Source of the DNA: Leptospira abararensis
Lineage (GTDB): Bacteria > Spirochaetota > Leptospiria > Leptospirales > Leptospiraceae
Length of the DNA: 64,000 nucleotides
Reading direction: 5' to 3'
Assembly: GCF_016918735.1 (NCBI RefSeq)
Contig: NZ_JAFFPR010000055.1
Coordinates: 124,001 to 188,000 of the forward strand
Shown one piece after another: positions 43,893 through 52,079 of this stretch (positions are counted from its first letter, which is position 1; each line of letters begins with the position of its first letter). Below the pieces are notes generated by a model that had not been told where the DNA came from, did no database searches, and saw only the letters and a program-made list of their open reading frames with translations. Made by a program: the position numbers and the translations under genes.

Positions 43893-44831
43893 ATGCAAAT
43901 ATTTGTAACTGTTTCCGAAGATTATGACCAAAGTCGCCTGGATGTCTTTCTAAAAGACAATGCCGGAGACGATCTCAGCCGTTCTACCGTTCAAAAGTGG
44001 ATTGATTCAGGATTTGTGACAAACAAAACCAAAGAACAATTGGCCTCTAAAAACGGATATAAGGTGACTCTCGGTGAAGAGTATGTCGTGGATGTGATCG
44101 CAAGACCCCCTTCCCGACTCGAACCCATCGCTATGGACATTCCTGTCCTCTACGACGAAGACGAATTTATGGTTATCCATAAGAAAGCGGGGATCGCTTG
44201 CCATAGTGGACCGGGAGATGACCAACCTTCCCTTGTGAATGGATTGTTACACCAATTCAAAAACCTATCAGGCACAGGCGGTGAACGTCGTCCAGGAATT
44301 GTGCACAGGTTAGACAAACCCACAGAAGGAGTTCTCATCATTGCCAAAACCGATAGAGCTCATGCGGCACTTTCCAAAATGTTCCAAGAGCGAATGGTGG
44401 AAAAAACCTATTATGCTTGGGTGCTCCAAGCCCCCGTGGAAGGAGAAGGGACAGTCAACCTACCGATTGGCCGTCATCCCGTAGAACGAGTGAAGATGTG
44501 CGTGCGAGAAGATGGACGAATGGCCATCACTCATTACAAAACCGAAAAAATTGTCCAAACACAAACGGGTCGTAAATTTAGTTTGATGAAACTGGGTTTG
44601 GAAACCGGTCGTACCCACCAAATCCGTGTTCATATGGCGAAGTTGGGTTGTCCTGTAGTGGGGGACAGTTTGTATTCTAGGTCCGCAAAAGATTATACTC
44701 AATATGGACTTTTACTTTTTGCGAAACGATTGGAATTTCCCCATCCCTTCCTTCCCGACAAACGGATCGAAGTCGAGCTGGATTTTCCCGAAAGGTTCAA
44801 AACCTTTGAACGAAAATGTCCAAGTTATTAA
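43893..44831 (+). CDS. RluA-family 23S/tRNA pseudouridine synthase
   Basis: A 312-residue pseudouridine synthase. An N-terminal S4 domain (residues 8-60) is followed by the catalytic domain with 'GIVHRLDKPTEGVLIIAKT' (catalytic Asp141), 'ALSKMFQERMVEKTYYAWV' and 'LETGRTHQIRVHMAKLGCP'. S4 domain plus this sequence is typical of RluD/RluB-like enzymes acting on 23S rRNA helix 69 or similar; the exact sites are not predictable. It is divergent from loa22. Single copy in this window. Confidence 0.92.
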   Translation: MQIFVTVSEDYDQSRLDVFLKDNAGDDLSRSTVQKWIDSGFVTNKTKEQLASKNGYKVTLGEEYVVDVIARPPSRLEPIAMDIPVLYDEDEFMVIHKKAGIACHSGPGDDQPSLVNGLLHQFKNLSGTGGERRPGIVHRLDKPTEGVLIIAKTDRAHAALSKMFQERMVEKTYYAWVLQAPVEGEGTVNLPIGRHPVERVKMCVREDGRMAITHYKTEKIVQTQTGRKFSLMKLGLETGRTHQIRVHMAKLGCPVVGDSLYSRSAKDYTQYGLLLFAKRLEFPHPFLPDKRIEVELDFPERFKTFERKCPSY

Positions 44832-44987
44832 TCCCTCTTACATGTTTTTATGCATGTTTGTTTTGAATGTATATGTCAGGTATGTTTTGGAGCAAGGATA
44901 TTTTGAATGAATGGGATCAGGATTGATTTTGAATCCGAGTTTGATAGATAAAGAGAAAGATTAGCTAAAATTAACAGTCATTTTGTG

Positions 44988-46427
44988 ATGAAATTTCGAA
45001 ACTTAAAACCGCTTCTCATTCTATTGGTACTTTTTGGCACCTTTCATTTGTTTTACGATGCCATTTATGAAAATCATTTAGGAGAGGGAACTGACAGTGA
45101 TGTTTTGTATCCTTATTTGTTTGCTCGCGATTTTTGGATAGGAGGATGGAAAGGGTTGCAGGGCTGGAATTTACCACCTTGTTCCAGTTTATTTCCGGAA
45201 ATCGGACTTGCGATCCTAATCTATCCCATTTTTTCTTCTGTTGGTTCCTTTCATTTTGCGTTTGGGTTTTTCTTTTTTATCATACCATTTTATTTGGCAA
45301 AGGCTCTCGGGATTAAAAACCAAAAAGCCTATCTATTTTCTTTAGGATTTTTGGCCATAGCAGGGATTTTGCCAAATAGTCTCGGGCAGTTTTTTTTCCC
45401 TAGTTTTCATGCCGTAACCTTACTTTTTGCAGCCTACACTCTCTATGAAATCCATCGTTGGAATTCCAAAAATCGAATCCAAATTTTCCGATTTCTTCTC
45501 GTTTTTTCTCTCATTTGGATTTCTGAGTATTGGTTCTTTGTAAATGTTGCACCCTTCTTGTTTGTCTATGTTGTGGTTCGTTTGCGAAAACAATCAATCT
45601 ATCCCATCGGACTAGTACTCCTTGGATTTGGTTTAGGAAAACTTTGGCAACAAGGACTTCGCACCTGGGGGATTGGAATTTTTACCTCCAAAGAACTTCC
45701 CACGATGGACCGAATCCATGTGGCTAAGGATTTGATTTCCAAAGATCCCTACTCTTGGATTTCGGGAGTAATAGAATCGATCACCAAACATCCCCTATTT
45801 GCCGATTGGTTTTATTGGTATTTTGTTCTCTGTGTAATCTATATTTTGTTTTTATTCCTAAGGTTTGAATTCAAAAAACATTTTTTAGATTTGGTATTAC
45901 TTCTATCACCTTTTCTTTCAGTGGTTGCTCTTTATATATTTCAAATAGAACCTAACTTCCGCTATTTATACTTTTTGCCGTTTTGTATGTTTTTTCTCGT
46001 CTTTCGGTTAGTGGGAATGTTACCCCTCATTCGATCGGTCGCCACCTTAGTTTTGTTTATTGGGATCGTTTTCTTTTATAATGAAAAGTATCCTCTGTTA
46101 GCCAAGACAATTCAGGAAGGAGAAGCAAAACGGGTCCACAGGATGAAATGTCTTTCTGAGTTTGACTCCACAATTCCTGGAGCCTCCACTTACTGGCCGA
46201 TCAAATACAGTTATGCCTTTGCAGACAAAACCTGGACTTTAGTTCCCTTCACAAAGGAAGGAATTTACTACCCGTGGGTTTCTAACAAAACTTGGGACAA
46301 AGGACTAGGCCAAAAAACTTTCGACCAGTTTTCTTGGGGAATCACAGAAACCAAAGAACATTTGGATGTTTGGAAAGGTGTTCGGTTGGTGAAAGAATGT
46401 GAAGGTTGGTATTTTTACCGGCGTTAG
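44988..46427 (+). CDS. Polytopic membrane protein, DUF2079/GT-C-like
   Basis: A 479-residue inner-membrane protein with ten or more hydrophobic helices across its length. An early extracytoplasmic segment 'GEGTDSDVLYPYLFARDFW' with acidic residues, and 'WNLPPCSSLFPEIGLAILI', resemble GT-C-fold or DUF2079 proteins that use lipid-linked sugars; acidic residues after the first helix usually form the active site there. The C-terminal soluble part ('FDSTIPGASTYWPIKYS' and 'LVPFTKEGIYYPWV') is periplasmic. The ATG at 44988 is used, with a GTG immediately before it. A role in surface glycan or lipid transfer is possible but not shown. Confidence 0.65.
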   Translation: MKFRNLKPLLILLVLFGTFHLFYDAIYENHLGEGTDSDVLYPYLFARDFWIGGWKGLQGWNLPPCSSLFPEIGLAILIYPIFSSVGSFHFAFGFFFFIIPFYLAKALGIKNQKAYLFSLGFLAIAGILPNSLGQFFFPSFHAVTLLFAAYTLYEIHRWNSKNRIQIFRFLLVFSLIWISEYWFFVNVAPFLFVYVVVRLRKQSIYPIGLVLLGFGLGKLWQQGLRTWGIGIFTSKELPTMDRIHVAKDLISKDPYSWISGVIESITKHPLFADWFYWYFVLCVIYILFLFLRFEFKKHFLDLVLLLSPFLSVVALYIFQIEPNFRYLYFLPFCMFFLVFRLVGMLPLIRSVATLVLFIGIVFFYNEKYPLLAKTIQEGEAKRVHRMKCLSEFDSTIPGASTYWPIKYSYAFADKTWTLVPFTKEGIYYPWVSNKTWDKGLGQKTFDQFSWGITETKEHLDVWKGVRLVKECEGWYFYRR

Positions 46428-46498
46428 TCCCGCTTTGTGAACCAAAGTTTAAGATTTGGATTGATTCCATTTTTCTTTTTAAGACTTTAGGATACGTT

Positions 46499-47221
46499 AT
46501 GATAGAAATTCTCTCCGATCCCTCGGTATGGCTTGCCCTCTTTACTTTGACTGCTTTGGAAATTGTCCTAGGCATTGATAATATCATCTTTATCTCCATC
46601 CTTTCTTCGCGGTTGCCCAAAACAAAACAAAAGTCAGCGCGCCAAATTGGACTGATGTTAGCCATGTTCACACGTATCCTTTTATTATTTTCTCTCTCCT
46701 TAATTATGAAACTGACGGCTCCCGTTTTTTCCGTCCTAAACCATTCCATCAGTGGCCGTGACATCATTCTGATTTTGGGAGGTTTATTTCTAATAGCAAA
46801 GTCAACCACAGAAATTCATCACAAATTGGAAGGAGAATCCGAGTTAGGTGAAGAGAACGGCAAAAGAGTTTCCTTTACCAAAATCATCATCCAAATTATG
46901 ATTTTAGATATTGTGTTTTCTTTAGATTCAGTCATCACCGCTGTTGGTATGACAGACCAACTGGGAGTTATGATCACAGCAGTTGTTTTGTCTGTTGGGT
47001 TTATGTTATTATCCAGTGGAAGTATTTCGGATTTCGTAGACAGACACCCCACTATCAAAATCTTAGCTCTGAGTTTTTTGATTTTAATTGGTGTTGCCCT
47101 TCTCGGTGAAGGATTGGAACTACACATTCCTAAAGGTTACATTTACTTTGCGATGTGTTTTTCTGTGATGGTAGAATTCTTAAATATGAAACTTCGTTCC
47201 AAACCGGAAAAAAAACATTAA
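46499..47221 (+). CDS. TerC family integral membrane protein
   Basis: A 240-residue inner-membrane protein of the TerC family. Repeated acidic motifs inside membrane helices are visible: 'LEIVLGIDNIIFISIL' (helix 1) and 'LDIVFSLDSVITAVGM' (after the cytosolic loop), the pattern of seven-helix TerC/YkoY proteins. Some relatives export manganese and protect exported metalloproteins; others were named for tellurite resistance. The ATG at 46499 follows AGGA at six bases; an in-frame upstream start at 46406 would overlap the preceding gene. The next gene begins 13 bp after its stop and may be co-transcribed. Confidence 0.92.
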   Translation: MIEILSDPSVWLALFTLTALEIVLGIDNIIFISILSSRLPKTKQKSARQIGLMLAMFTRILLLFSLSLIMKLTAPVFSVLNHSISGRDIILILGGLFLIAKSTTEIHHKLEGESELGEENGKRVSFTKIIIQIMILDIVFSLDSVITAVGMTDQLGVMITAVVLSVGFMLLSSGSISDFVDRHPTIKILALSFLILIGVALLGEGLELHIPKGYIYFAMCFSVMVEFLNMKLRSKPEKKH

Positions 47222-47234
47222 TAGGAGAATTCTA

Positions 47235-47807
47235 ATGAAACGAAAAGAGTTTATCAAGCGATCTGCTTTGGTGTATACTGTCCTCCAACTTCCTTTATTG
47301 AGTGAATCCAAATCGGAGGAAGAAACGAATCCACAAACAACCGCGAAAGAATCTCCATGGTTAGACGCTGACGATCTTTCCGATCTTCGCACACTGCTTG
47401 TACAATTACGATCTGACCCCAAAGAATTTAAACTTTCAGGAAATTGGAGTCCAGGAAAGGTGTTTGCCCACTGTGCCCAAAGCATTGAGTACTCATTGAA
47501 TGGATATCCGGAAATGAAATCATCCCTCTTTCGGGGTTCCGTTGGTAAGGTTGCCTTTTCTATTTTTGCTTTCAAAAACAAAATGAATCATGGACTAGAA
47601 GAACCAATTCCCGGTGCCGAAGATATCAGTAATACTACGGAACTAAAAATGGGGATTCAAAGACTCATCCAAGCAATCGATGATTTTTCCAAAGCCAAGG
47701 AATCTTCTCTAAGACCCCATTTTGCTTATGGAGAACTGACCAAAGAAGAATATGATGTGGCCCATAGCCTCCACATTAAAAATCACATGGAACGAGTATT
47801 AATCTAA
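47235..47807 (+). CDS. DUF1569 (DinB-like) protein with exported N-terminus
   Basis: A 190-residue protein with 'MKRKEFIKRSALVYTVLQLP' at the N-terminus, which looks like a Tat or short Sec signal (Lys/Arg-rich then hydrophobic). The body matches DUF1569: 'NWSPGKVFAHCAQSIEYSLNG' near residues 75-95, then 'PEMKSSLFRGSVGKVAF' and a final 'HSLHIKNHMERVLI'. DUF1569 belongs to the DinB/YfiT four-helix fold, with His residues that can hold a metal. The function is unknown. An AGGAG site supports the start. Its 3' end overlaps the convergent kinase gene by nine bp. Confidence 0.85.
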   Translation: MKRKEFIKRSALVYTVLQLPLLSESKSEEETNPQTTAKESPWLDADDLSDLRTLLVQLRSDPKEFKLSGNWSPGKVFAHCAQSIEYSLNGYPEMKSSLFRGSVGKVAFSIFAFKNKMNHGLEEPIPGAEDISNTTELKMGIQRLIQAIDDFSKAKESSLRPHFAYGELTKEEYDVAHSLHIKNHMERVLI

Positions 47808-50231
47808 AATCGATTCGATTTGTTGGCAGAGATCCTCTGCCTTATACATCTTAGAAAAATAAGCAGATACAATCGTTTCCAGTCCTTCTTCTTCCAAAAA
47901 TTTATCACCACCAGAAAGAGGAGCATCGGAACTAATCAGAATGATAGGGATTTTTTGGTTTTTATTGCGACGGCCTTCCCATTCGTGAACTAAAGAAATT
48001 CCATTCATTCCAGGCATATGTAAATCTGTAATGATGAGAGTGGGTGTAATTCGGGAAAGATGTGACAATGCTTCTTCCCCATTTCCAGCTTCAATCACAA
48101 TCCACTGATTTCTTCGCATGACTTCTGCTAGGTCAGATCGAAAGTTTCCAGAATCATCAACCAGAAGAACCGACTTAGTACTCTTTGATAAAGAAATCTC
48201 AAAGGAAGACCCAACTCCAAGTACAGACTTAATTCTTAATTTTCCAAAATGAGCTTCCAAAATATTTGTGCATAATTGTAAACCAAGTCCCGTTCCCCGT
48301 TCCCCAGCCGTTCCTGGCAAACTTTTGATATTTTCTTCGCCGGTTAATTTGTGAATTTGTTCCTCGCTCATTCCCAAGCCACGATCACGAATTTCGACTG
48401 AAAGCCATTTCCCCTGAAAAGAAACACCAACCCATACTTCGGAATTGAGATAAGAATATTTGATGGAATTGGTGAGGATATTTTTAAACACCTCCCCTAT
48501 CAAAGTACGATCAGCAATGATTTCTGCTTGGATGGGGGTATCTTTTTGGATTCGAATTCCTTTCAATGTTGCCAGTGGTTCTACCGATTCTATGATTTCA
48601 TTTAAGAGGTCATTCACTGAAAATCGAGTTTGGATGAGTTTGGTTCCAAAAGCATCAAACCGACTCACATCTAGTAACTGCTCTAACATCCGAAGGGATT
48701 GTGTGACTCCCGTTTTACAAATTTCTAAAAACTTCTTTTTTTCTTCTTCTGTAGTTTCACTAAAACTAAAATCGATTACATCTAAAATTTGATTCACACT
48801 ATTCAGAGGCGAACGTAAGTCATGCGAAATGAGAGACACAAAGTTTGCTTTCCAACGATTTGCTTTTTCTAATTCCAATGTGCGGGCTTTGACTTTTTTT
48901 TCGAGAGCTTCCTTTCTCTTGTATAATTCTTTGGATAAGGATTCGGACCTTTTGTAAACACGAACCAGTCCCAAAGTTACGCCTAAGGTTTGCGGAAAAA
49001 TAAACAAATACAACGAAACCAAACCCAAAGGTCTATATCCAAAATTTGGATTGGCGATCAGAAAGATATCGATGAGCCCACCGATAATTGCCAATAACAA
49101 ACTGAAAAAATACAACCGACTTTCTTTTCTTTGGAAGTAGAGGGCCAGTGAAACAGAAAAAAGCCCAAATACCACAAAAACTACGGACATAAATTCAAAG
49201 TAAAACAAAACCTTGGATAAATACGGAACGGGAGTCAATAGACTAACACTGAGAAAACAAAGAGCATAAATTTTTAATACAAACAAGATACGTTTAAAAA
49301 AACGCATTTGTGCCATATTCAAAACAATGTAACTGCCAAAGTATAAAACCAAAACAAACCCAACTCGGGAAAACCGAAACAACGGTATACAATAATCATC
49401 AGAAAAAAGATTAAAAAGGATTCTAGTTTCTATTAACGTAGAGGAAAGGATTAGAATGCCTAAGTACACAAATGCCATTCGAAGTGCATTTCGTTCGGAA
49501 CGGTTGATAAAATAAACTAATGCATGATAAACTGCCAGAAATACCATAAAGATCATTATGATCCAGGAAACTGTAAAATTTACGTTCCATGTATGAATGA
49601 TATTTTGAAGTTTTCCTATTCGAATGAGTCCATGAATTCCGGCATACTTATGTGAGAAGTTGGATATATGAATCACTAAATCTAACTTTTGGGAAACAGT
49701 TTTCAGCGGAATGATTTTGGAATGAAAGGAAGGTCGGTGTTTTTCTGCCGTTGTTGCTATGCCTCCATTTTCAGCAACCAACTCTCCATTTACATAAACT
49801 TGATAAGCACTATGTAAAACGGGAACCAGAAGAGCGAAAGGTTCGTTCCCATAAGGTGGATTTGGCAAAACTACAGTTAGGCGGTACGTAGCAAACCCAA
49901 AACTAGGGTAAACTTCTCCATCTTCATTTTCCTGCAAAAACCAAGGAACTCCCACTTTTAGGTAAGATTTGTGTAAGGGAGATTCTCTTTTTGGATCTAA
50001 GAACTCATTCCAATAGAATTCCCATTTCCCGGCAAGGTTTATGGTTTCCCCTGAAAAATCAACCTCCCGGACGTCCAAAACACCATCTTTCGCGAGTAAG
50101 GTTGGGTAGGCATCAAACCGACAGGAGGTGGTGCCGAGAAGGATTAAGATCAAAATTAAGGGATAACTACAAAAAATAAGTAAGTCTGAAAAAGATTTTT
50201 GGATGGATGAGAAGAATACTCTGAGAATCAT
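47799..50231 (-). CDS. 7TM-DISM hybrid histidine kinase with receiver domain
   Basis: An 810-residue membrane sensor. Residues 1-37 form a signal with a possible lipobox ('LLGTTSC'); residues 45-215 are a beta-rich periplasmic sensor of the 7TMR-DISM jelly-roll kind ('LAGKWEFYWNEFLD'); seven helices follow (about 220-420); then a coiled linker, HisKA with His470 in 'SLISHDLRSPLNSVNQ', HATPase with 'NILTNSIKYSY', 'DRGLGMSEE' and 'GERGTGLGLQLC', and a C-terminal receiver with Asp in 'LIITDLHMPGMNG'. The start codon is 6 bp from that of the divergent LuxR-type regulator, its likely partner. No ribosome site is visible. The signal sensed is unknown. Confidence 0.9.
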   Translation of the reverse strand: MILRVFFSSIQKSFSDLLIFCSYPLILILILLGTTSCRFDAYPTLLAKDGVLDVREVDFSGETINLAGKWEFYWNEFLDPKRESPLHKSYLKVGVPWFLQENEDGEVYPSFGFATYRLTVVLPNPPYGNEPFALLVPVLHSAYQVYVNGELVAENGGIATTAEKHRPSFHSKIIPLKTVSQKLDLVIHISNFSHKYAGIHGLIRIGKLQNIIHTWNVNFTVSWIIMIFMVFLAVYHALVYFINRSERNALRMAFVYLGILILSSTLIETRILFNLFSDDYCIPLFRFSRVGFVLVLYFGSYIVLNMAQMRFFKRILFVLKIYALCFLSVSLLTPVPYLSKVLFYFEFMSVVFVVFGLFSVSLALYFQRKESRLYFFSLLLAIIGGLIDIFLIANPNFGYRPLGLVSLYLFIFPQTLGVTLGLVRVYKRSESLSKELYKRKEALEKKVKARTLELEKANRWKANFVSLISHDLRSPLNSVNQILDVIDFSFSETTEEEKKKFLEICKTGVTQSLRMLEQLLDVSRFDAFGTKLIQTRFSVNDLLNEIIESVEPLATLKGIRIQKDTPIQAEIIADRTLIGEVFKNILTNSIKYSYLNSEVWVGVSFQGKWLSVEIRDRGLGMSEEQIHKLTGEENIKSLPGTAGERGTGLGLQLCTNILEAHFGKLRIKSVLGVGSSFEISLSKSTKSVLLVDDSGNFRSDLAEVMRRNQWIVIEAGNGEEALSHLSRITPTLIITDLHMPGMNGISLVHEWEGRRNKNQKIPIILISSDAPLSGGDKFLEEEGLETIVSAYFSKMYKAEDLCQQIESILD

Positions 50232-50237
50232 AAGGCT

Positions 50238-50834
50238 GTGGAATCCGTTAAAATTGCCATCTTAGAAGACCATTCCGTTGTCACTGAAGGAATCATATCT
50301 ATCCTGAAATCCAATCCTTTCTTTTCTCTTGCCGGAGAATTTCGAACTGCTGCCGATTTGTTTCATTTTTTAGAATCTAGTCCCATTGATCTTTTGGTTT
50401 TGGACATCGACTTACCCGATAGAAATGGTATCGATGTTTTGCGTGAGATTAAAGAAAAACACCAACCCACAAAAGTCATTATCTTTTCTTTGCATGGGAG
50501 TCGGGTGTATGTGGAAGATGCTCTGAAAGCCAAGGCCGATGGGTACATGTTAAAATCAGATCCCATTTCCAAACTTCCCGAAGTCATTGAACTTGTGATG
50601 AAGGGTGGATCCTTTGTTTCCGATGGTGTGAGTAAAGTGCAACTTCCTTTCTCTGCTTTCCAAATGGAAATCCTGAACTTACTCGTACAAGGTTTGTCTC
50701 AAAACGAAGTTGCGGACAGAATCCAAAAGTCGAGAAAAACAGTCGAATACCACCTCAACCAAATGAGGACCAAATTCTCTTGTAAGAACAACAACGAACT
50801 CATCTCCAAGTACGAAAAAGAAATACAAAAATAG
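50238..50834 (+). CDS. NarL/FixJ-type response regulator
   Basis: A 198-residue two-domain response regulator. The receiver has Asp56 in 'IDLLVLDIDLPDRNG', and the acidic pocket 'LEDH'. The output domain is LuxR-type: 'NLLVQGLSQNEVADRIQ' then 'SRKTVEYHLNQMRTKF'. It should bind DNA when phosphorylated, most likely by the hybrid kinase encoded back-to-back. The start is a GTG with AAGG only two bases upstream, an unusually short spacing; the receiver begins at once so no later start is possible. Target genes unknown. Confidence 0.9.
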   Translation: MESVKIAILEDHSVVTEGIISILKSNPFFSLAGEFRTAADLFHFLESSPIDLLVLDIDLPDRNGIDVLREIKEKHQPTKVIIFSLHGSRVYVEDALKAKADGYMLKSDPISKLPEVIELVMKGGSFVSDGVSKVQLPFSAFQMEILNLLVQGLSQNEVADRIQKSRKTVEYHLNQMRTKFSCKNNNELISKYEKEIQK

Positions 50835-50879
50835 CAGTTTCGTGATTTCCGATTCGTTTGTTTCGACTAATCTATTAGT

Positions 50880-51392
50880 ATGAAACAAATTTATTTACTG
50901 CGCCATGCCAAATCAGAATGGGATGAACCTTATGATTCTGATTTGGAGCGGTCTCTCTCTCGTCGAGGGAAAGAACAATCCAAAGCCCTGCGAGATTATT
51001 TAAAAGAAAGTCGTTTTGAATTTGACCAATGTTTGGTTTCGCCAGCAGACAGGACGCAAAAAACCTATGCAAGCCTACGCAAAGAGATCTTACGATTTCC
51101 AAAGCCGGAACTAAGAGAATCCATTTACGACTCAGATAAGGAAGACCTACTTTTTTTATTACAGGGACTTTCACCAAGCGTTCGTTCTGTCTGCTTGGTC
51201 GGCCACAATCCTGGGTTAGAAGAATTGGGAAGTGCCCTTCTCTTTGGGGAAACTAGTCCCACAAAATTTCAGAAATTTCCTACAGCCTCATTTCTCGGCT
51301 TGAGTTTTTCCGAAGAATCATGGAAAAATCTTAGTTGGGGAAGTTGCCAACTGGCAGTATTCTGGATCCCTGGGCAAATAGGCAAAGAATGA
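50880..51392 (+). CDS. sixA: SixA-like phosphohistidine phosphatase
   Basis: A 170-residue histidine-phosphatase-superfamily protein. The catalytic 'YLLRHAKSEWD' starts at residue 5, Arg in 'LVSPADRTQKTY' and the second His in 'LVGHNPGLEELG'. The short length and RHAKS motif are those of SixA, which removes phosphate from phosphohistidine in His-containing phosphotransfer proteins. The position just after a histidine-kinase/regulator pair fits a role in phosphorelay tuning. Its stop overlaps the next start (ATGA), so hpt is translationally coupled. A plain phosphomonoesterase role is the alternative. Confidence 0.85.
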   Translation: MKQIYLLRHAKSEWDEPYDSDLERSLSRRGKEQSKALRDYLKESRFEFDQCLVSPADRTQKTYASLRKEILRFPKPELRESIYDSDKEDLLFLLQGLSPSVRSVCLVGHNPGLEELGSALLFGETSPTKFQKFPTASFLGLSFSEESWKNLSWGSCQLAVFWIPGQIGKE

Positions 51393-51901
51393 AACCTTTA
51401 TATTCAGAAGAACGAATCCATCACCGTGTAGAGGAACTGGCAAGGGAGATCTCACGCGATTTCCTAAGCAAAGACCTAGTTGTGATTGGGATCTTAAATG
51501 GTGGATTTATCTTCACGGCAGATCTTTGTCGTAGCATTGCCATCTCCCATGAGGTAGACTTTATGGCTGCCTCTTCTTATGAAGATGGAACCACTTCCGG
51601 AAATCTAAAAATCACCAAAGAACTAAAAAAATCTGTGAAAAATAAATCGGTCCTCCTTGTGGAAGACATTGTGGATACAGGAAAAACATTAGAATATCTT
51701 TTGGAAGAAGTAGGAAAACAAAATCCCAAAGACTTAAGAGTGGCTGCATTATTTTGGAAACAAAACAAAGCTAACCCACATATTCCTGTACATTATCCAG
51801 GTTTCATTATCGAAGATGAATTTTTAGTAGGTTATGGTTTAGATTACAAAGGTCAATATCGTAACCTGCCTTATGTGGCAAAGTTGGAAGGAACGGAGTG
51901 A
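51389..51901 (+). CDS. hpt: Hypoxanthine phosphoribosyltransferase
   Basis: A 170-residue type I phosphoribosyltransferase that salvages hypoxanthine and guanine using PRPP. The PRPP loop is 'SVLLVEDIVDTGKTLEYLL'; 'VIGILNGGFIFTADL' supplies the early PPi-loop and 'GYGLDYKGQYRNLPYVAKL' the C-terminal signature. The ATG at 51389 is used because it overlaps the sixA stop; an upstream in-frame codon would add an N-terminus not seen in the family. Length fits. Purine salvage is expected in this genus. Confidence 0.95.
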   Translation: MKPLYSEERIHHRVEELAREISRDFLSKDLVVIGILNGGFIFTADLCRSIAISHEVDFMAASSYEDGTTSGNLKITKELKKSVKNKSVLLVEDIVDTGKTLEYLLEEVGKQNPKDLRVAALFWKQNKANPHIPVHYPGFIIEDEFLVGYGLDYKGQYRNLPYVAKLEGTE

Positions 51902-52079
51902 ATTTTGAATTCAATTGAATTCGTTATTTAAGTAATCAAAACAACTAATGTGAATTAGATGAAATTTACTACAAAACAAATGGTCTGCAATCGTTAATCA
52001 GAAGAAATTTATTTCCAAAGGCAATACATAAAAAAACATATTGCCAAAATCCCTCTCCCTGAATCTATTTATTGTATAG

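Noticed and set aside
51907..51922. Perfect 16-bp palindrome GAATTCAATTGAATTC after hpt
   Set aside because: Very AT-rich, close to what repeated GAATTC/AATT words give by chance in this DNA; no regulator or T-run beside it.
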